Both the position numbers and the translations under genes were made by a program. A stretch of 49,941 bases of DNA, from positions 1-49,941 of the forward strand of contig NZ_JAGQBF010000022.1 of NCBI RefSeq assembly GCF_024345495.1, in the 5' to 3' direction. Below, one piece after another: positions 36,245 through 45,062 of the stretch (position 1 is its first letter; every line of letters starts with the position of its first letter). The DNA comes from Synechococcus sp. RedBA-s (GTDB lineage: Bacteria; Cyanobacteriota; Cyanobacteriia; PCC-6307; Cyanobiaceae). Under the pieces are notes generated by a model. That model was not told the origin of the DNA, did no database searches, and was given only the letters and a program-made list of their open reading frames with translations.

Positions 36245-36741
36245 CACACCAGCCCCGCGCGCATCGCCTCCACCACCTTGACGGTGTGGAGGCCATAGAC
36301 CCAGATCAGCTGGTTGCCGAGCAGCACCTGCACCACCACCAGGGCGCTAAGCAGGCTGCCCGCCCCGAGAAAGGCCAGGGGCAGCTGCAGCGGGTCTCGG
36401 CTGCGGATCACGTAGCGCCAGGCGGTGAGCACCGAGAGCACCCCGGCCAGCACCCAGCCGAGGGTGCTGTGCAGGTTGAGGATCTCGCGGGAGGCGCCGT
36501 AGGGATTGGCCAGCCCCGCCTCCACCTGGCCGAAGATGATCGCAATGAAGATCGCCACCGTGGCAAAGAGCAGATTCCAGAAGCTCACCTCATAGAGCGA
36601 GGGCTTGCCCGCTAGGCGACCGATCACGTCGAAGACGAACGCGATCAGGGCCATCGCGATCACGAAATGAACCACGATCGGGTGAATCGTGTCGATCCAG
36701 GGAAGGTTGCGGTCGTTGAGGGGTGGAAGAAGCTCGAGCAT
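36244..36741 (-). CDS. DUF2231 membrane protein (first of two)
   Basis: 165 aa with four membrane segments; opens with a short soluble lead then DTIHPIVVHFVIAMALIAFVFD, the DUF2231 HPxxVHF motif, and has further histidines in NLHSTLGWVLAG and YGLHTVKVVEAM. ATG 36741 is the first plausible start; longer readings are antisense-like low-complexity sequence. It heads the coupled run DUF2231, DUF2231, ctaC, ctaD, ctaE, GMC. Confidence 0.88.
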   Translation of the reverse strand: MLELLPPLNDRNLPWIDTIHPIVVHFVIAMALIAFVFDVIGRLAGKPSLYEVSFWNLLFATVAIFIAIIFGQVEAGLANPYGASREILNLHSTLGWVLAGVLSVLTAWRYVIRSRDPLQLPLAFLGAGSLLSALVVVQVLLGNQLIWVYGLHTVKVVEAMRAGLV

Positions 36742-36832
36742 GGGCGCTCGCCCGTCCTGCCAATGGATCCAGCTTCGGAGGCCCGGTGGAGCTGGGGTGG
36801 CCGCGGTCAGGGAATGAGGTTCTGAGCGGCTT

Positions 36833-36949
36833 TCAGCTGCGGCGATTGACCAGCCAGACGGCCCCCAGCAGGGCCGCCAGCACCAGGCTGATCTCAATCA
36901 GACCGCCGCTCCACATCCACTCCGCATGGGTGAATTCAGCCAACAGCAC
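36833..36949 (-). CDS. possible 38-aa single-span membrane protein
   Basis: A short reading frame from GTG 36949 (or GTG 36976, nine codons longer) to TGA at 36833-36835. It encodes an acidic/aromatic lead (AEFTHAEWMWSG), one membrane helix (GLIEISLVLAALLGAVWLV) and a basic end (NRRS), which fits the positive-inside rule for a C-in protein. It lies between ggt and the oxidase operon in an otherwise empty 267-base gap. Small single-span subunits accompany some bacterial oxidases, so a link is possible. No ATG and no strong ribosome site, hence moderate doubt. Confidence 0.42.
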   Translation of the reverse strand: MLLAEFTHAEWMWSGGLIEISLVLAALLGAVWLVNRRS

Positions 36950-37008
36950 GGCCTTGGGGACAGAAGGCAGGGGCACGACGGGGCATGGGCGCGGGGATGC
37001 CCCCAGTT

Positions 37009-38835
37009 TCACTCGCCCGCCAGGGCCGCCTCCGCCCGCCGCGGGTCCACCGCCCCCAGGGTTCCGCCGCCGGGGAGGGCTTCGAGCGAGTGGGCCGCCC
37101 CCATGGCCGGAGCCAGCCGCCAGCGGTGGCCCATCGCCACCAGCAGCTGGAGGGTGTCGAGGCTGAAGCCCTGCTCTACAGCCAGCTCATCCGGCCAGTG
37201 CTGGCTGTGAATCCGGCTGGCGGCCACCGCCGAGGCCAGGTTGAGACCGTGCTCCAGGCGATTGAGCAACACTTGCAGCACCGTGGTGATGATCCGGCTG
37301 CCGCCGGGGCTGCCGCTGGCCAGCAGCGGTCCGCCGGCGGGGGTGAGCACCAGGGTGGGCGCCATCGAGCTCAGCGGTTGCTTGCCCGCTGCGATCGCAT
37401 TGGCCTTTCCCTGCACCAGGCCGAAGGCGTTGGCGGCCCCCGGAAGGGCCGTGAAATCGTCCATCTCGTTGTTGAGCAGGAAGCCGGCCCCCGGCACGCT
37501 CACACCGTTGCCATAGGGGAAGTTGAGGGTGGTGGTGGTGGCCACCATCGTGCCGTCGCGGTCGATCACCGAGAGGTGGGTGGTGTTGGGGCTTTCGGCG
37601 GCGCGGGCCCCGGGGGGGGCATCGAGTTCCCGCGCCGGCCGGTGGCGCCCGGCCTGGATCGTGCGGCGCAGCTCATCGGCATAGCCCTGGCTCAGCAACC
37701 GCTCCAGGGGCATGGCCACAAAGCGTGGATCGCCCAGCCAGCGGTTGCGGTCGCGGAAGGCCAGGTTCATCGCCTCAGCCATCGGATGCAGGGCGGCGGC
37801 GCTGTTGAGGCCCAGGGCCGCCAGATCAAAGCCCTCCAGGATGTTGAGCAGCTGGATCAGGCTGACACCGCCGGAGCTGGGCGGGGGCATGGCGATCACG
37901 GGATGGCCACGCCAGTCCCCCAGCAGGGGCGGCTGAAGCCGGGCCCGGTAGCCGCTCAGATCGTCAGCGCTGATCAGGCCTCCCCTGCGGCGCATCAGGG
38001 CCACCAGCGCCTCGGCCACCGGCCCCTGGTAGAAGCCCTGCTCGCCCTGGGCGGCGATGCGGCGCAGGGTGGCGGCCAGCTCGGGCTGACGCAGGCGCTC
38101 GCCCGGCCGGTAGGGACGCCCACCGGGGCGCAGGAACAGCCGCGTTGATTCGGGATCAGCCCGCAACAGGGGGGCCGCGGCCTCGAGGGAATCGGCCAGG
38201 GCCTTGCTCACCACCACCCCCTGCTCCGCCAGGCGGATCGAGGGGGCGATCACCCGAGCGAGGCTCAGTCGGCCGTAGTGGCGGTGGGCCAGCAGCAGCC
38301 CCGCCACCGTGCCGGGCACCCCGCTGCTGAGCAGGCTGCGGGTGGCCTTGCGGCGATCCACCGCCCCGGAGGCATCCAGCAGCAGATCGGGCCCGGCCGC
38401 CAGGGGAGCGCTCTCGCGGAAGTTGACCGTGACGGCCCGGCCCTGACCCACCCGCCGCTCCTGGGGCCCCAGCGGCCGCCCCCGACTGAGCCGCTCCGGC
38501 TGCCAGAGCACCAGGAAACCGCCGCCACCGAGGTTCCCCGCCTGGGGATGGCTGACCGCCAGGGCGAAGGAGGTGGCCACCGCCGCATCGACGGCATTGC
38601 CCCCATCCCGCAGCACATCACGGCCGGCCCGGGAGGCCTCCAGCTCCTGGCTGGCCACCATCCCCCCCGCCGACCACTGCGGCTGGAAGCGCTGGCTGGC
38701 CTCCTGGAGCACATTGGCCGCCGCTGAGAGCGGCAGGAGTGTGAACGCGGTGAAGGACGCCAATGCCAGCAGGGGCCCTTCAGCCACCATCAGCCGCCTG
38801 AGCCGCCGGCGCCGGCGGCGTTCAGAGGCCGCCAT
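37009..38835 (-). CDS. ggt: gamma-glutamyltransferase
   Basis: Cleaves or transfers the gamma-glutamyl group of glutathione and related peptides. 608 aa precursor with a basic N-terminus and signal segment (GPLLALASFTAFTLLPLSAAA), so probably periplasmic. Motifs include DVLRDGGNAVDAAVATSFALAV, NLGGGGFLVLW, the substrate Arg in VNFRESAP, and the autocleavage NTTHLSVIDRDG with the nucleophilic Thr near residue 417, then GSPGGSRI. The gene start overlaps the end of the 5-oxoprolinase gene by 14 bases, a pathway pair. Confidence 0.95.
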   Translation of the reverse strand: MAASERRRRRRLRRLMVAEGPLLALASFTAFTLLPLSAAANVLQEASQRFQPQWSAGGMVASQELEASRAGRDVLRDGGNAVDAAVATSFALAVSHPQAGNLGGGGFLVLWQPERLSRGRPLGPQERRVGQGRAVTVNFRESAPLAAGPDLLLDASGAVDRRKATRSLLSSGVPGTVAGLLLAHRHYGRLSLARVIAPSIRLAEQGVVVSKALADSLEAAAPLLRADPESTRLFLRPGGRPYRPGERLRQPELAATLRRIAAQGEQGFYQGPVAEALVALMRRRGGLISADDLSGYRARLQPPLLGDWRGHPVIAMPPPSSGGVSLIQLLNILEGFDLAALGLNSAAALHPMAEAMNLAFRDRNRWLGDPRFVAMPLERLLSQGYADELRRTIQAGRHRPARELDAPPGARAAESPNTTHLSVIDRDGTMVATTTTLNFPYGNGVSVPGAGFLLNNEMDDFTALPGAANAFGLVQGKANAIAAGKQPLSSMAPTLVLTPAGGPLLASGSPGGSRIITTVLQVLLNRLEHGLNLASAVAASRIHSQHWPDELAVEQGFSLDTLQLLVAMGHRWRLAPAMGAAHSLEALPGGGTLGAVDPRRAEAALAGE

Positions 38836-41800
38836 AGCCTCCGCCTCCAGGGGTTTCGATCAGGAGCACATCTCCGGCGGCCAGCTCCAGCTGCGCCGAT
38901 CCGCCCAGTTCAAGTTCGCGGCCATCGCGGTGGATCAGCCGATTGCGGCCCAAGGCGCCCGCGCTACCGCCGGCCAGCCCGAAGGGAGCCACCTGGCGGG
39001 AACTGGAGAGGAGGGAGGCGGTCATCGGCTCCAGGGCGCGGATCCGCCGCACCACCCCATCCCCGCCCCGCCAGCGGCCCGCGCCGCCGCTGCCGCGCCG
39101 TAGAGCAAACTCCTCTAGCCGCACCGGAAAGCGCTGCTCGAGGATTTCGGGGTCGGTGAGGCGGGAGTTGGTCATGTGGCTCTGCACCGCCGAAGCACCG
39201 GCAAAACCCCGGCCATCGAGGCCGCGGCCAGCGCCGCAGCCGCCGCAGATCGTCTCGTAGTACTGATAGTGCTCGTTGCCGAAGCTGAGGTTGTTCATGG
39301 TGCCCTGGGCGGCGGCCATCACCCCGAGGGCGGCGAAGAGGGCATTGGCGATCGCCTGTGACGTTTCCACATTGCCGGCCACCACCGCGGCCGTGGGGCC
39401 GGGGCGCAGCAGGCAGCCCAGTGGCACCACCAGCTCCAGCGGCCGGAAACAGCCGGCATTGAGCGGCACCGACTCCCCCACCAGGCAGCGGAATACGTAG
39501 AGCACCACCGCCCGGGTGATCGCCAGGGGGGCATTGCGGTTGCCGGGGTCCTGGGGGGAGGTGCCGCTGAAATCGATCAGCGCCCGGCGGGAGGCCCGAT
39601 CGATGCTCACCGCCACCTGGATGCGCAGGCCGCCATCGAGGGGAAGGCTGAAGGCGCCCGGCTCGAGCCGATCGATCACCCGCCGCACCGCTTCGGCGCC
39701 GTTGTCCTGCACATGGGCCATGAAGGCGCTCAGCCGTTGGACGCCCTCCCGCCGGCCCAGCTCCAGCAGCAGCTGGGCCCCCAGCTGATTGGCCGCCAGC
39801 TGGGCCTGAAGGTCGGCCAGCAGCTGCTCCGGATTGCGCACGGGATGGGGACCGGCCTCCAGCCGCCGCCTCCAGTCGTCGGCCAGCAGCACGCCATCGC
39901 GCAGCAGGGGCACGTTGTCGAGCAGGAGGCCCTCCTCGGCCAGGCAGCGGCTGAAGGGGGGCATCGAGCCAGGAGTGATGCCGCCCACATCGGCATGGTG
40001 ACCGCGGCAGGCCACGAACCCATCAGGTTGGGGCGCCGGCCCGGAGCTGTCCGTTGGATCCGCTCCCTCGCGGGGCACGAACATCGGGGTGATCAAGGTG
40101 AGGTCGGGGAGGTGGGTGCCGCCGTTGGCGGGGTCGTTGGAGACGATCGCGTCGCCGGGCCTCAGGGCTGGGCGCTCCCCCCGGCGCACCGCCGCCAGCA
40201 GGCCGGCCACGCTGGCCCCCATCGAGCCCAGGTGCACGGGGATGTGGGGGGCGTTGGCCACCAGCTCCCCCGCTTGATCGAAGAGGGCACAGGAGAAATC
40301 GAGACGCTCGCGGATGTTCACCGAGCGGGCGCTCTGCTGCAGGCGCACCCCCATCTGCTCGGCGATGGCGCTGAAGCGGTGGTTGAACAGCTCCAGGCTC
40401 ACCGGATCCACGGTGGTCCCCTGCTGCGCTGATGGCTCAGCTGGCTGCAGCCCAGCTGAGCCATGACTGAGCAGCAGGCAGCCATCGGCCTGACACTCCG
40501 CCCTCCAGCCCGGGGGCAGCCAGATGGTGCCGGTGGCCTCCACCAGCAGCGCTGGGCCGTCAAGCCGCTGGTCCGTCGCCAGCTGCTCGCGGCGGAGCAG
40601 TGGACCGGATCGCCAGGCGCCGTCGCAGTGGAGCGGGATCAGTCGTTGCTCGCCAGCTGCAGCGGCTCCATCCAGCCGGCGTACTACGCCGATCTCAGCG
40701 GCGGCAGCCTCAACCTCGCCGGCATCGGCAGCCGCCACCACCTCCACCAGCAGCCACTCCACCAGGAGCTCGGCGTTGTCGGGGCTGTGGCCGAAGCGAC
40801 GGTGATGGTCTCGCTCGAACTGGCTCCGCAGGGCCCCGGCCTCCTGCAGCTCCAGGGGCAGGCTGAGCTCGCTGGCCGCCAGCCGCACGCCCACACTCAC
40901 CTCGGCGCGGGCCTCGGCGCCCAGGTCCCGCTGACCCCGCTCCAGCAGGGCAGAGGCCTGGCGTTGCAACTGCTCCACCAGCTGCTGATCCAGGGGACGA
41001 CGCACCGGCTCCTCCAGCAACAGGCGCTGGTCGGCCAGGCCGATGCCGTAGGCCGAGAACACCCCCGCCAGGGGGTGGAGCAGCACCCGGGCCATGCCAA
41101 GCCGCTCAGCCAGGGCACAGGCGTGCTGGCCGCCGGCCCCGCCGAAGCAAACGAGGGTGGCGCCACGCAGATCGTGGCCGCGCTGGATCGAGATGCGCCG
41201 GATCGCCTCCGCCATCCGCTCAATGGCAATGGCCAGGGCCCCTTCCGCGAGGGCCTCCGGCGTGGTGGAGGCCCCACTGGCCTGGGACACCTGCTGTGCC
41301 AGCTGCTGGAAGCCCTGCCGCACCACCAGAGGATCGGGGCCCTGATCTCGATCGGGGCCAAAGACCGCCGGAAACGCCTCGGGCTGGAGGCGGCCCAGCA
41401 GCAGGTTGGCGTCGGTGATCGTGAGTGGGCCGCCGCGCCGGTAGCAGGCCGGGCCGGGATCGGCCCCTGCGGAGGCGGGCCCCACCTGCAGCCGCTGGCC
41501 ATCGAAGTGCACAAGCGACCCCCCGCCGGCCGCCACGGTATGGATCGGCAGCATCTCCGCCTGCAGGGTGAGGCCGGCGATCTCGGTGTCGTGGCGGCGC
41601 CCCCAGCCCGGGGCCGGACCGCCGGCCTCCCCATGGAACACATCGGTGGAGGTGCCGCCCATGTCGAAGCCCACGATCGGTGTGCCCCTCCCCCCCGCCA
41701 GGCGCACGGCCGCCACCATGCCGCCGGCCGGCCCGGAGAGGATCGTGTCCTTGGCCTTGAGCAGCTCCGGGGCCACCAGGCCGCCGCTCGACTGCATCAC

Positions 41801-42574
41801 CCGCAGGCGGCAGTGGGGCCCGAGCTCGGCGATCAGCTGATCCAGATAGGCCTTCAGGGCCGGTGCCACGGTGGCCTCCACCACAGCCGTCTGGGCCCGG
41901 GGCACCAGCCGCGGCCGCCGGCCCAGCTGGTGGGAGAGCACCACCTGATCAAACCCGAACGGCGCCAGCCACTGGCCCAACTGACATTCGTGGCGGGGAT
42001 GGCGAGCGCTGTGCAGCAGGGCCACCGCGCAACTACTGAAACCATCGCGGCGGGCCTGGTGCAGAGCCTGCTCCAGCGCCCCGTCGAGCCGCAGCGGCGT
42101 GAGCTCACAGCCATCGGCCGCCAGGCGCCCCTCCACCTCCAGCACCCGCCGGTAGCGCGGGGCCGGCCGCTCCACCTGCAGGGCAAACAGATCAGGCCGG
42201 TGCTGGTCGCCGATCCAGGCGGCATCGGCAAAGCCGCAGCTGATCAACAGCAGGGTGGGGGCACCGCGATCCTCCAGCAGGGCATTGGTGGCCACGGTGG
42301 TGCCGATGCGCACCTCCCGCACCGCGCCGGCGGGAATGGGCTGAGCGGGCCCCAGCCCCAGCAGCTCACGCATGGCCGCCACCGCGGGATCACCAGGCAG
42401 ACCAGCAGGCAAATCACCGGAGCGCCCGGGCTGCTGCGAGAGCACCTTGCGGACCACGAGTTGGCCGCTGGGGGAGCGGCCCACCAGATCGGTGAAGGTG
42501 CCGCCCCGATCGATCCAGAAGCTCCAGCCTGGCTGGGGGCCCGGCTGGGGAGTCTCGCTCTGCGCTGCGCTCAC
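38822..42574 (-). CDS. 5-oxoprolinase (HyuA-HyuB fusion)
   Basis: ATP-dependent 5-oxo-L-proline hydrolase giving glutamate, the enzyme that recycles 5-oxoproline from the gamma-glutamyl cycle. 1250 aa. The HyuA-like half (about 1-690) shows FWIDRGGTFTDLVGR, GTTVATNALLEDRG, SGPAGGMVAAVRLA, and IVGFDMGGTSTDV. The HyuB-like half begins near residue 720 (VDPVSLELFNHRFSAIAEQMG). It contains NDPANGGTHLPDLTLITPMF and ends in a Gly-rich TPGGGGYGG. The fused form is typical of OPLAH; the GGT neighbour favours 5-oxoprolinase over hydantoinase. Confidence 0.9.
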   Translation of the reverse strand: MSAAQSETPQPGPQPGWSFWIDRGGTFTDLVGRSPSGQLVVRKVLSQQPGRSGDLPAGLPGDPAVAAMRELLGLGPAQPIPAGAVREVRIGTTVATNALLEDRGAPTLLLISCGFADAAWIGDQHRPDLFALQVERPAPRYRRVLEVEGRLAADGCELTPLRLDGALEQALHQARRDGFSSCAVALLHSARHPRHECQLGQWLAPFGFDQVVLSHQLGRRPRLVPRAQTAVVEATVAPALKAYLDQLIAELGPHCRLRVMQSSGGLVAPELLKAKDTILSGPAGGMVAAVRLAGGRGTPIVGFDMGGTSTDVFHGEAGGPAPGWGRRHDTEIAGLTLQAEMLPIHTVAAGGGSLVHFDGQRLQVGPASAGADPGPACYRRGGPLTITDANLLLGRLQPEAFPAVFGPDRDQGPDPLVVRQGFQQLAQQVSQASGASTTPEALAEGALAIAIERMAEAIRRISIQRGHDLRGATLVCFGGAGGQHACALAERLGMARVLLHPLAGVFSAYGIGLADQRLLLEEPVRRPLDQQLVEQLQRQASALLERGQRDLGAEARAEVSVGVRLAASELSLPLELQEAGALRSQFERDHHRRFGHSPDNAELLVEWLLVEVVAAADAGEVEAAAAEIGVVRRLDGAAAAGEQRLIPLHCDGAWRSGPLLRREQLATDQRLDGPALLVEATGTIWLPPGWRAECQADGCLLLSHGSAGLQPAEPSAQQGTTVDPVSLELFNHRFSAIAEQMGVRLQQSARSVNIRERLDFSCALFDQAGELVANAPHIPVHLGSMGASVAGLLAAVRRGERPALRPGDAIVSNDPANGGTHLPDLTLITPMFVPREGADPTDSSGPAPQPDGFVACRGHHADVGGITPGSMPPFSRCLAEEGLLLDNVPLLRDGVLLADDWRRRLEAGPHPVRNPEQLLADLQAQLAANQLGAQLLLELGRREGVQRLSAFMAHVQDNGAEAVRRVIDRLEPGAFSLPLDGGLRIQVAVSIDRASRRALIDFSGTSPQDPGNRNAPLAITRAVVLYVFRCLVGESVPLNAGCFRPLELVVPLGCLLRPGPTAAVVAGNVETSQAIANALFAALGVMAAAQGTMNNLSFGNEHYQYYETICGGCGAGRGLDGRGFAGASAVQSHMTNSRLTDPEILEQRFPVRLEEFALRRGSGGAGRWRGGDGVVRRIRALEPMTASLLSSSRQVAPFGLAGGSAGALGRNRLIHRDGRELELGGSAQLELAAGDVLLIETPGGGGYGGL

Positions 42575-42583
42575 CCAGAGGCC

Positions 42584-43075
42584 TCAGCGGTAGTTCTCGA
42601 ACTGCAGTGGCACCTCGGGATCTTCGGCGCGCAGCAGCTGGATCACCTGCTGCAGGTCGTCCTTGTTCTTGCCGGTGATGCGCAGGCTCTCGCCCTGGAT
42701 CGCCACGGTGACCTTCTTGATCTGATCGCGCACGGTCTTGCTGAGCGACTTGGCCAGCTCCTGGCTGAGACCCTTGCGCAGCTTGATCACCTGCTGGAGG
42801 CGGTTGCCGCCCACGGGCTCGGGGGTCTGGAAGTCGAAGATCTTGAGCGAGAGCTGGCGTTTGGTGGCCTTCTGGCGCAGCACGTCGGTCACCGCGTCGA
42901 GGGTCATGTCGCTGGCGGTGGTGATGGTGAGGCTCGCGTCATCCAGCTCGATCTCGGTCTTGGAGTCCTTGAGGTCGTAGCGCTGGCCCACCTCGCGCCG
43001 CACCTGATCGATGGCATTTACCAGCTCCTGCCGGTCGAAATCGGAGACCACGTCGAAGGAGTAGGTGTCGGCCAT
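42584..43075 (-). CDS. yajQ: YajQ family nucleotide-binding protein
   Basis: 163 aa, standard YajQ length. Begins ADTYSFDVVSDFDRQELVNAIDQ and has RYDLKDSKTEIELDD, SLKIFDFQTPEPVGGNRLQQV, KKVTVAIQGESLRITGKNKDDLQ and a C-terminal PLQFENYR. YajQ proteins bind nucleotides, including cyclic di-GMP in Xanthomonas, and can bind nucleic acids; the role in cyanobacteria is not known. ATG 43075 is the family start. It sits 9 bases upstream of the 5-oxoprolinase gene on the same strand and may head that transcript. Confidence 0.95.
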   Translation of the reverse strand: MADTYSFDVVSDFDRQELVNAIDQVRREVGQRYDLKDSKTEIELDDASLTITTASDMTLDAVTDVLRQKATKRQLSLKIFDFQTPEPVGGNRLQQVIKLRKGLSQELAKSLSKTVRDQIKKVTVAIQGESLRITGKNKDDLQQVIQLLRAEDPEVPLQFENYR

Positions 43076-43142
43076 GGGCAGCGGCTGCGCTCGGATCAGG
43101 TCCAATCCTAGAAAAGGGGCACCGCCCCGCTCTGCCCAGCCG

Positions 43143-43574
43143 ATGCCCACCCTGCTGATCGCCGCCGCGCCCGCCCTGGCCTGGTCCCTGCTGCTCTCGG
43201 GGGCGGTGGTGATTCTCAGCCTGGTGCCCCTGGGGGCCGGACGCGCCAACGCCAACTTCACGCCCGAGGATCTGGCGGCGCCGCGGGCGATGTTCGAGCG
43301 GCTGCCGGCCTGGGGGCAGCGGGCCAGCTGGGCGCACCAGAACAGTTTCGAAGCCTTCACCCTGCACGCCCCGGCCTGCCTGCTCTGCCTGCAGGCCGGG
43401 GCCGCCGGCCCGCTGCTGACGGCGGCGGCCCTGCTGCAACCGCTGCTGAGGCTGATTTACATCGGCGCCTACGTGGCCAACCAGCCGCTGCTGCGCTCCC
43501 TCTGCTGGGCGGTGAGCCTGTCCTGCACGGCCGTGCTTTACATGGAGGGCCTCAAGGCCGTGCTGGCGAGCTGA
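43143..43574 (+). CDS. MAPEG family membrane protein
   Basis: 143 aa with four membrane segments and the layout of the membrane-associated eicosanoid/glutathione metabolism family: a first helix, then RANANFTPEDLAAPRAMFERLPAWGQRASWAHQNSFEAFTLHAPA in parts, with the conserved Asn-x-x-Glu (QNSFEAF), and a final YIGAYVANQPLLRSLCW block. Some members use glutathione, which is of interest beside the gamma-glutamyl genes, but the glutathione site cannot be confirmed. ATG 43143; it diverges from yajQ. Confidence 0.85.
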   Translation: MPTLLIAAAPALAWSLLLSGAVVILSLVPLGAGRANANFTPEDLAAPRAMFERLPAWGQRASWAHQNSFEAFTLHAPACLLCLQAGAAGPLLTAAALLQPLLRLIYIGAYVANQPLLRSLCWAVSLSCTAVLYMEGLKAVLAS

Positions 43575-43599
43575 GATTCCGGCAACGGCGGCAGAGCGC

Positions 43600-44508
43600 T
43601 CAGCCCTTCTGCAGCCCGCGCAGGGCCGCCAGCAGGGCCGCTGGGCTCTGGGGATCCACCATCAACACGCTGCCGCCGGGGGCCTTGCCCAGCTCCTCGC
43701 CCATGGCCATCCAGTCTTGGGCCAGCAGCAGGCGCAGGGCCTCGGAACCCGACGGGCTGGCATCGATCAGGCGGGCCAGTTCAGCTGCCGCCCGGCCCCG
43801 AGCCACGGCCAGCATCTCCTGCTGCTTGGCCTGAGCTTCGGCATCGAGCAACAGCGCCTCCTGCTGGGCCTTGGCATCAAGCACCAGGGCCTCGGCGCGG
43901 CCTTTGGCCGCATTCACCTCCGACTCCCGCAGGCCTTCCGAGCGCAGTACGGCCGCCCGCTTCTCCCGCTCGGCCGTCATCTGCTGCTCCATCGCCTGCT
44001 GGACGCCTTGGGAGGGCATGATGTCGCGCAACTCGACGCGGGTCACCTTCACGCCCCAGGGATCGGTGGCCTGGTCGAGCTCCCTCAGGAGCGTCTCGTT
44101 GACGTCCTGACGGGTGGTGAAGGTCTGATCGAGGTCGAGCTTGCCCATCTCAGCGCGGATCTGGGTGAGCACCAGATTCACCATCGCCGCCTGCAGATCA
44201 TCCACGGAGTAATGGGCCTTGGCGTGCTCCAGCAGCTGCCAGTACACCACCGCATCAACGGTGATCGAGACGTTGTCGCGGGTGATGCACTGCTGGGGTG
44301 GGATGTCGAGCACCCGCTCCTTCATCGACTGATTGCTGACCACCCGCTCCAGGCCCGGCAACACGAAGGAGAGACCCGGCTTCAGCTCGCGGTCGTAGCG
44401 GCCCAGGCGCTCCACCAGCAGGGAACGGCCACCGCTGGTGACCTTCACGCCGCTGGCGCCGAGCACGGCCAGCAGCACCAGGGCGGGGATGGAGAGCAGA
44501 CCTTCCAT
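43600..44508 (-). CDS. SPFH/stomatin-like membrane protease-associated protein
   Basis: 302 aa with one N-terminal membrane segment (about 5-22), an SPFH/band-7 domain (VERLGRYDRELKPGLSFVLPGLERV, LDIPPQQCITRDNVSITVDAVVYW, GVKVTRVELRDIMP) and a long Ala/Glu-rich coiled coil (about 180-250). Such paraslipins form cage-like membrane oligomers and usually pair with NfeD, whose gene lies next door but on the opposite strand. Substrate and role are unknown. The tail ends GLQKG. Confidence 0.92.
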   Translation of the reverse strand: MEGLLSIPALVLLAVLGASGVKVTSGGRSLLVERLGRYDRELKPGLSFVLPGLERVVSNQSMKERVLDIPPQQCITRDNVSITVDAVVYWQLLEHAKAHYSVDDLQAAMVNLVLTQIRAEMGKLDLDQTFTTRQDVNETLLRELDQATDPWGVKVTRVELRDIMPSQGVQQAMEQQMTAEREKRAAVLRSEGLRESEVNAAKGRAEALVLDAKAQQEALLLDAEAQAKQQEMLAVARGRAAAELARLIDASPSGSEALRLLLAQDWMAMGEELGKAPGGSVLMVDPQSPAALLAALRGLQKG

Positions 44509-44612
44509 GGCAGCAGGCGCCGCAAGGCACGCAAGGGAACAGCGGCCCAGCCAGAGCCAGGATCACCCTAGGGAGGCCACCGCCGCAGACTGGAAGGAAC
44601 CGCACGGCCTTG

Positions 44613-45062
44613 ATGCATCCCCTGATCTGGCTGGCCGGTGGCGGGGTGTTGCTGCTGCTGGAGCTGCTCTTCCCCAGTGTCGATGGCTTCCTGATCGGCG
44701 GGGTGGCGGCGCTGCTGCTCTCGGCCGTCACCGCCCTGCTGCCCCTGGCGGCGGCCCTGCAGCTGATCCTGTTCTGCCTGCTCTTCCTGGGGGGCTACGG
44801 CGGCCTGCGGCGCTGGTCGCTGCGGGGACGGCCCACACCCGATGCCCTCAGTGAACCCGGCGGCGAGCGGGCCGAGGTGATCCAGGCCTTCGACGAGCGC
44901 GGCCGGGGGCGGGTGCGCTGGCAGGGCCAGAGCTGGGCGGCCGAACTGCTGGAGCCCGGCAACGGGCCGGGGCCCAAGGCCGGGGAGGAGGTGACCGTGC
45001 TGGGACGGGAAGGCACCCGCCTGCAGGTGCTCGCCGCCCTCAGTCGAAGAACATCAGGCTGA
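44613..45062 (+). CDS. NfeD-like membrane protein
   Basis: 149 aa with three to four hydrophobic segments in the first 70 residues and a C-terminal OB-fold (RAEVIQAFDERGRGRVRWQGQSWAAEL, then GEEVTVLGREGTRLQVL), the short NfeD1b type without a protease domain. NfeD proteins partner stomatins; the SPFH gene is divergent across a 104-base region. ATG 44613; a TTG just before is less likely. Its 3' end overlaps the convergent gene by 23 bases. Confidence 0.88.
   Translation: MHPLIWLAGGGVLLLLELLFPSVDGFLIGGVAALLLSAVTALLPLAAALQLILFCLLFLGGYGGLRRWSLRGRPTPDALSEPGGERAEVIQAFDERGRGRVRWQGQSWAAELLEPGNGPGPKAGEEVTVLGREGTRLQVLAALSRRTSG

Noticed and set aside
36723-37166. A plus-strand frame over the ggt-DUF2231 gap
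   Set aside because: Pro/Gly/Ser-rich and partly antisense to ggt; the minus-strand small frame is the better candidate.
40463-43111. An 882-codon open frame on the plus strand opposite the 5-oxoprolinase and yajQ genes
   Set aside because: It is the antisense of well-supported genes; its product is His/Gln/Gly/Leu-rich without any domain, as expected for the mirror of GC-rich codons.
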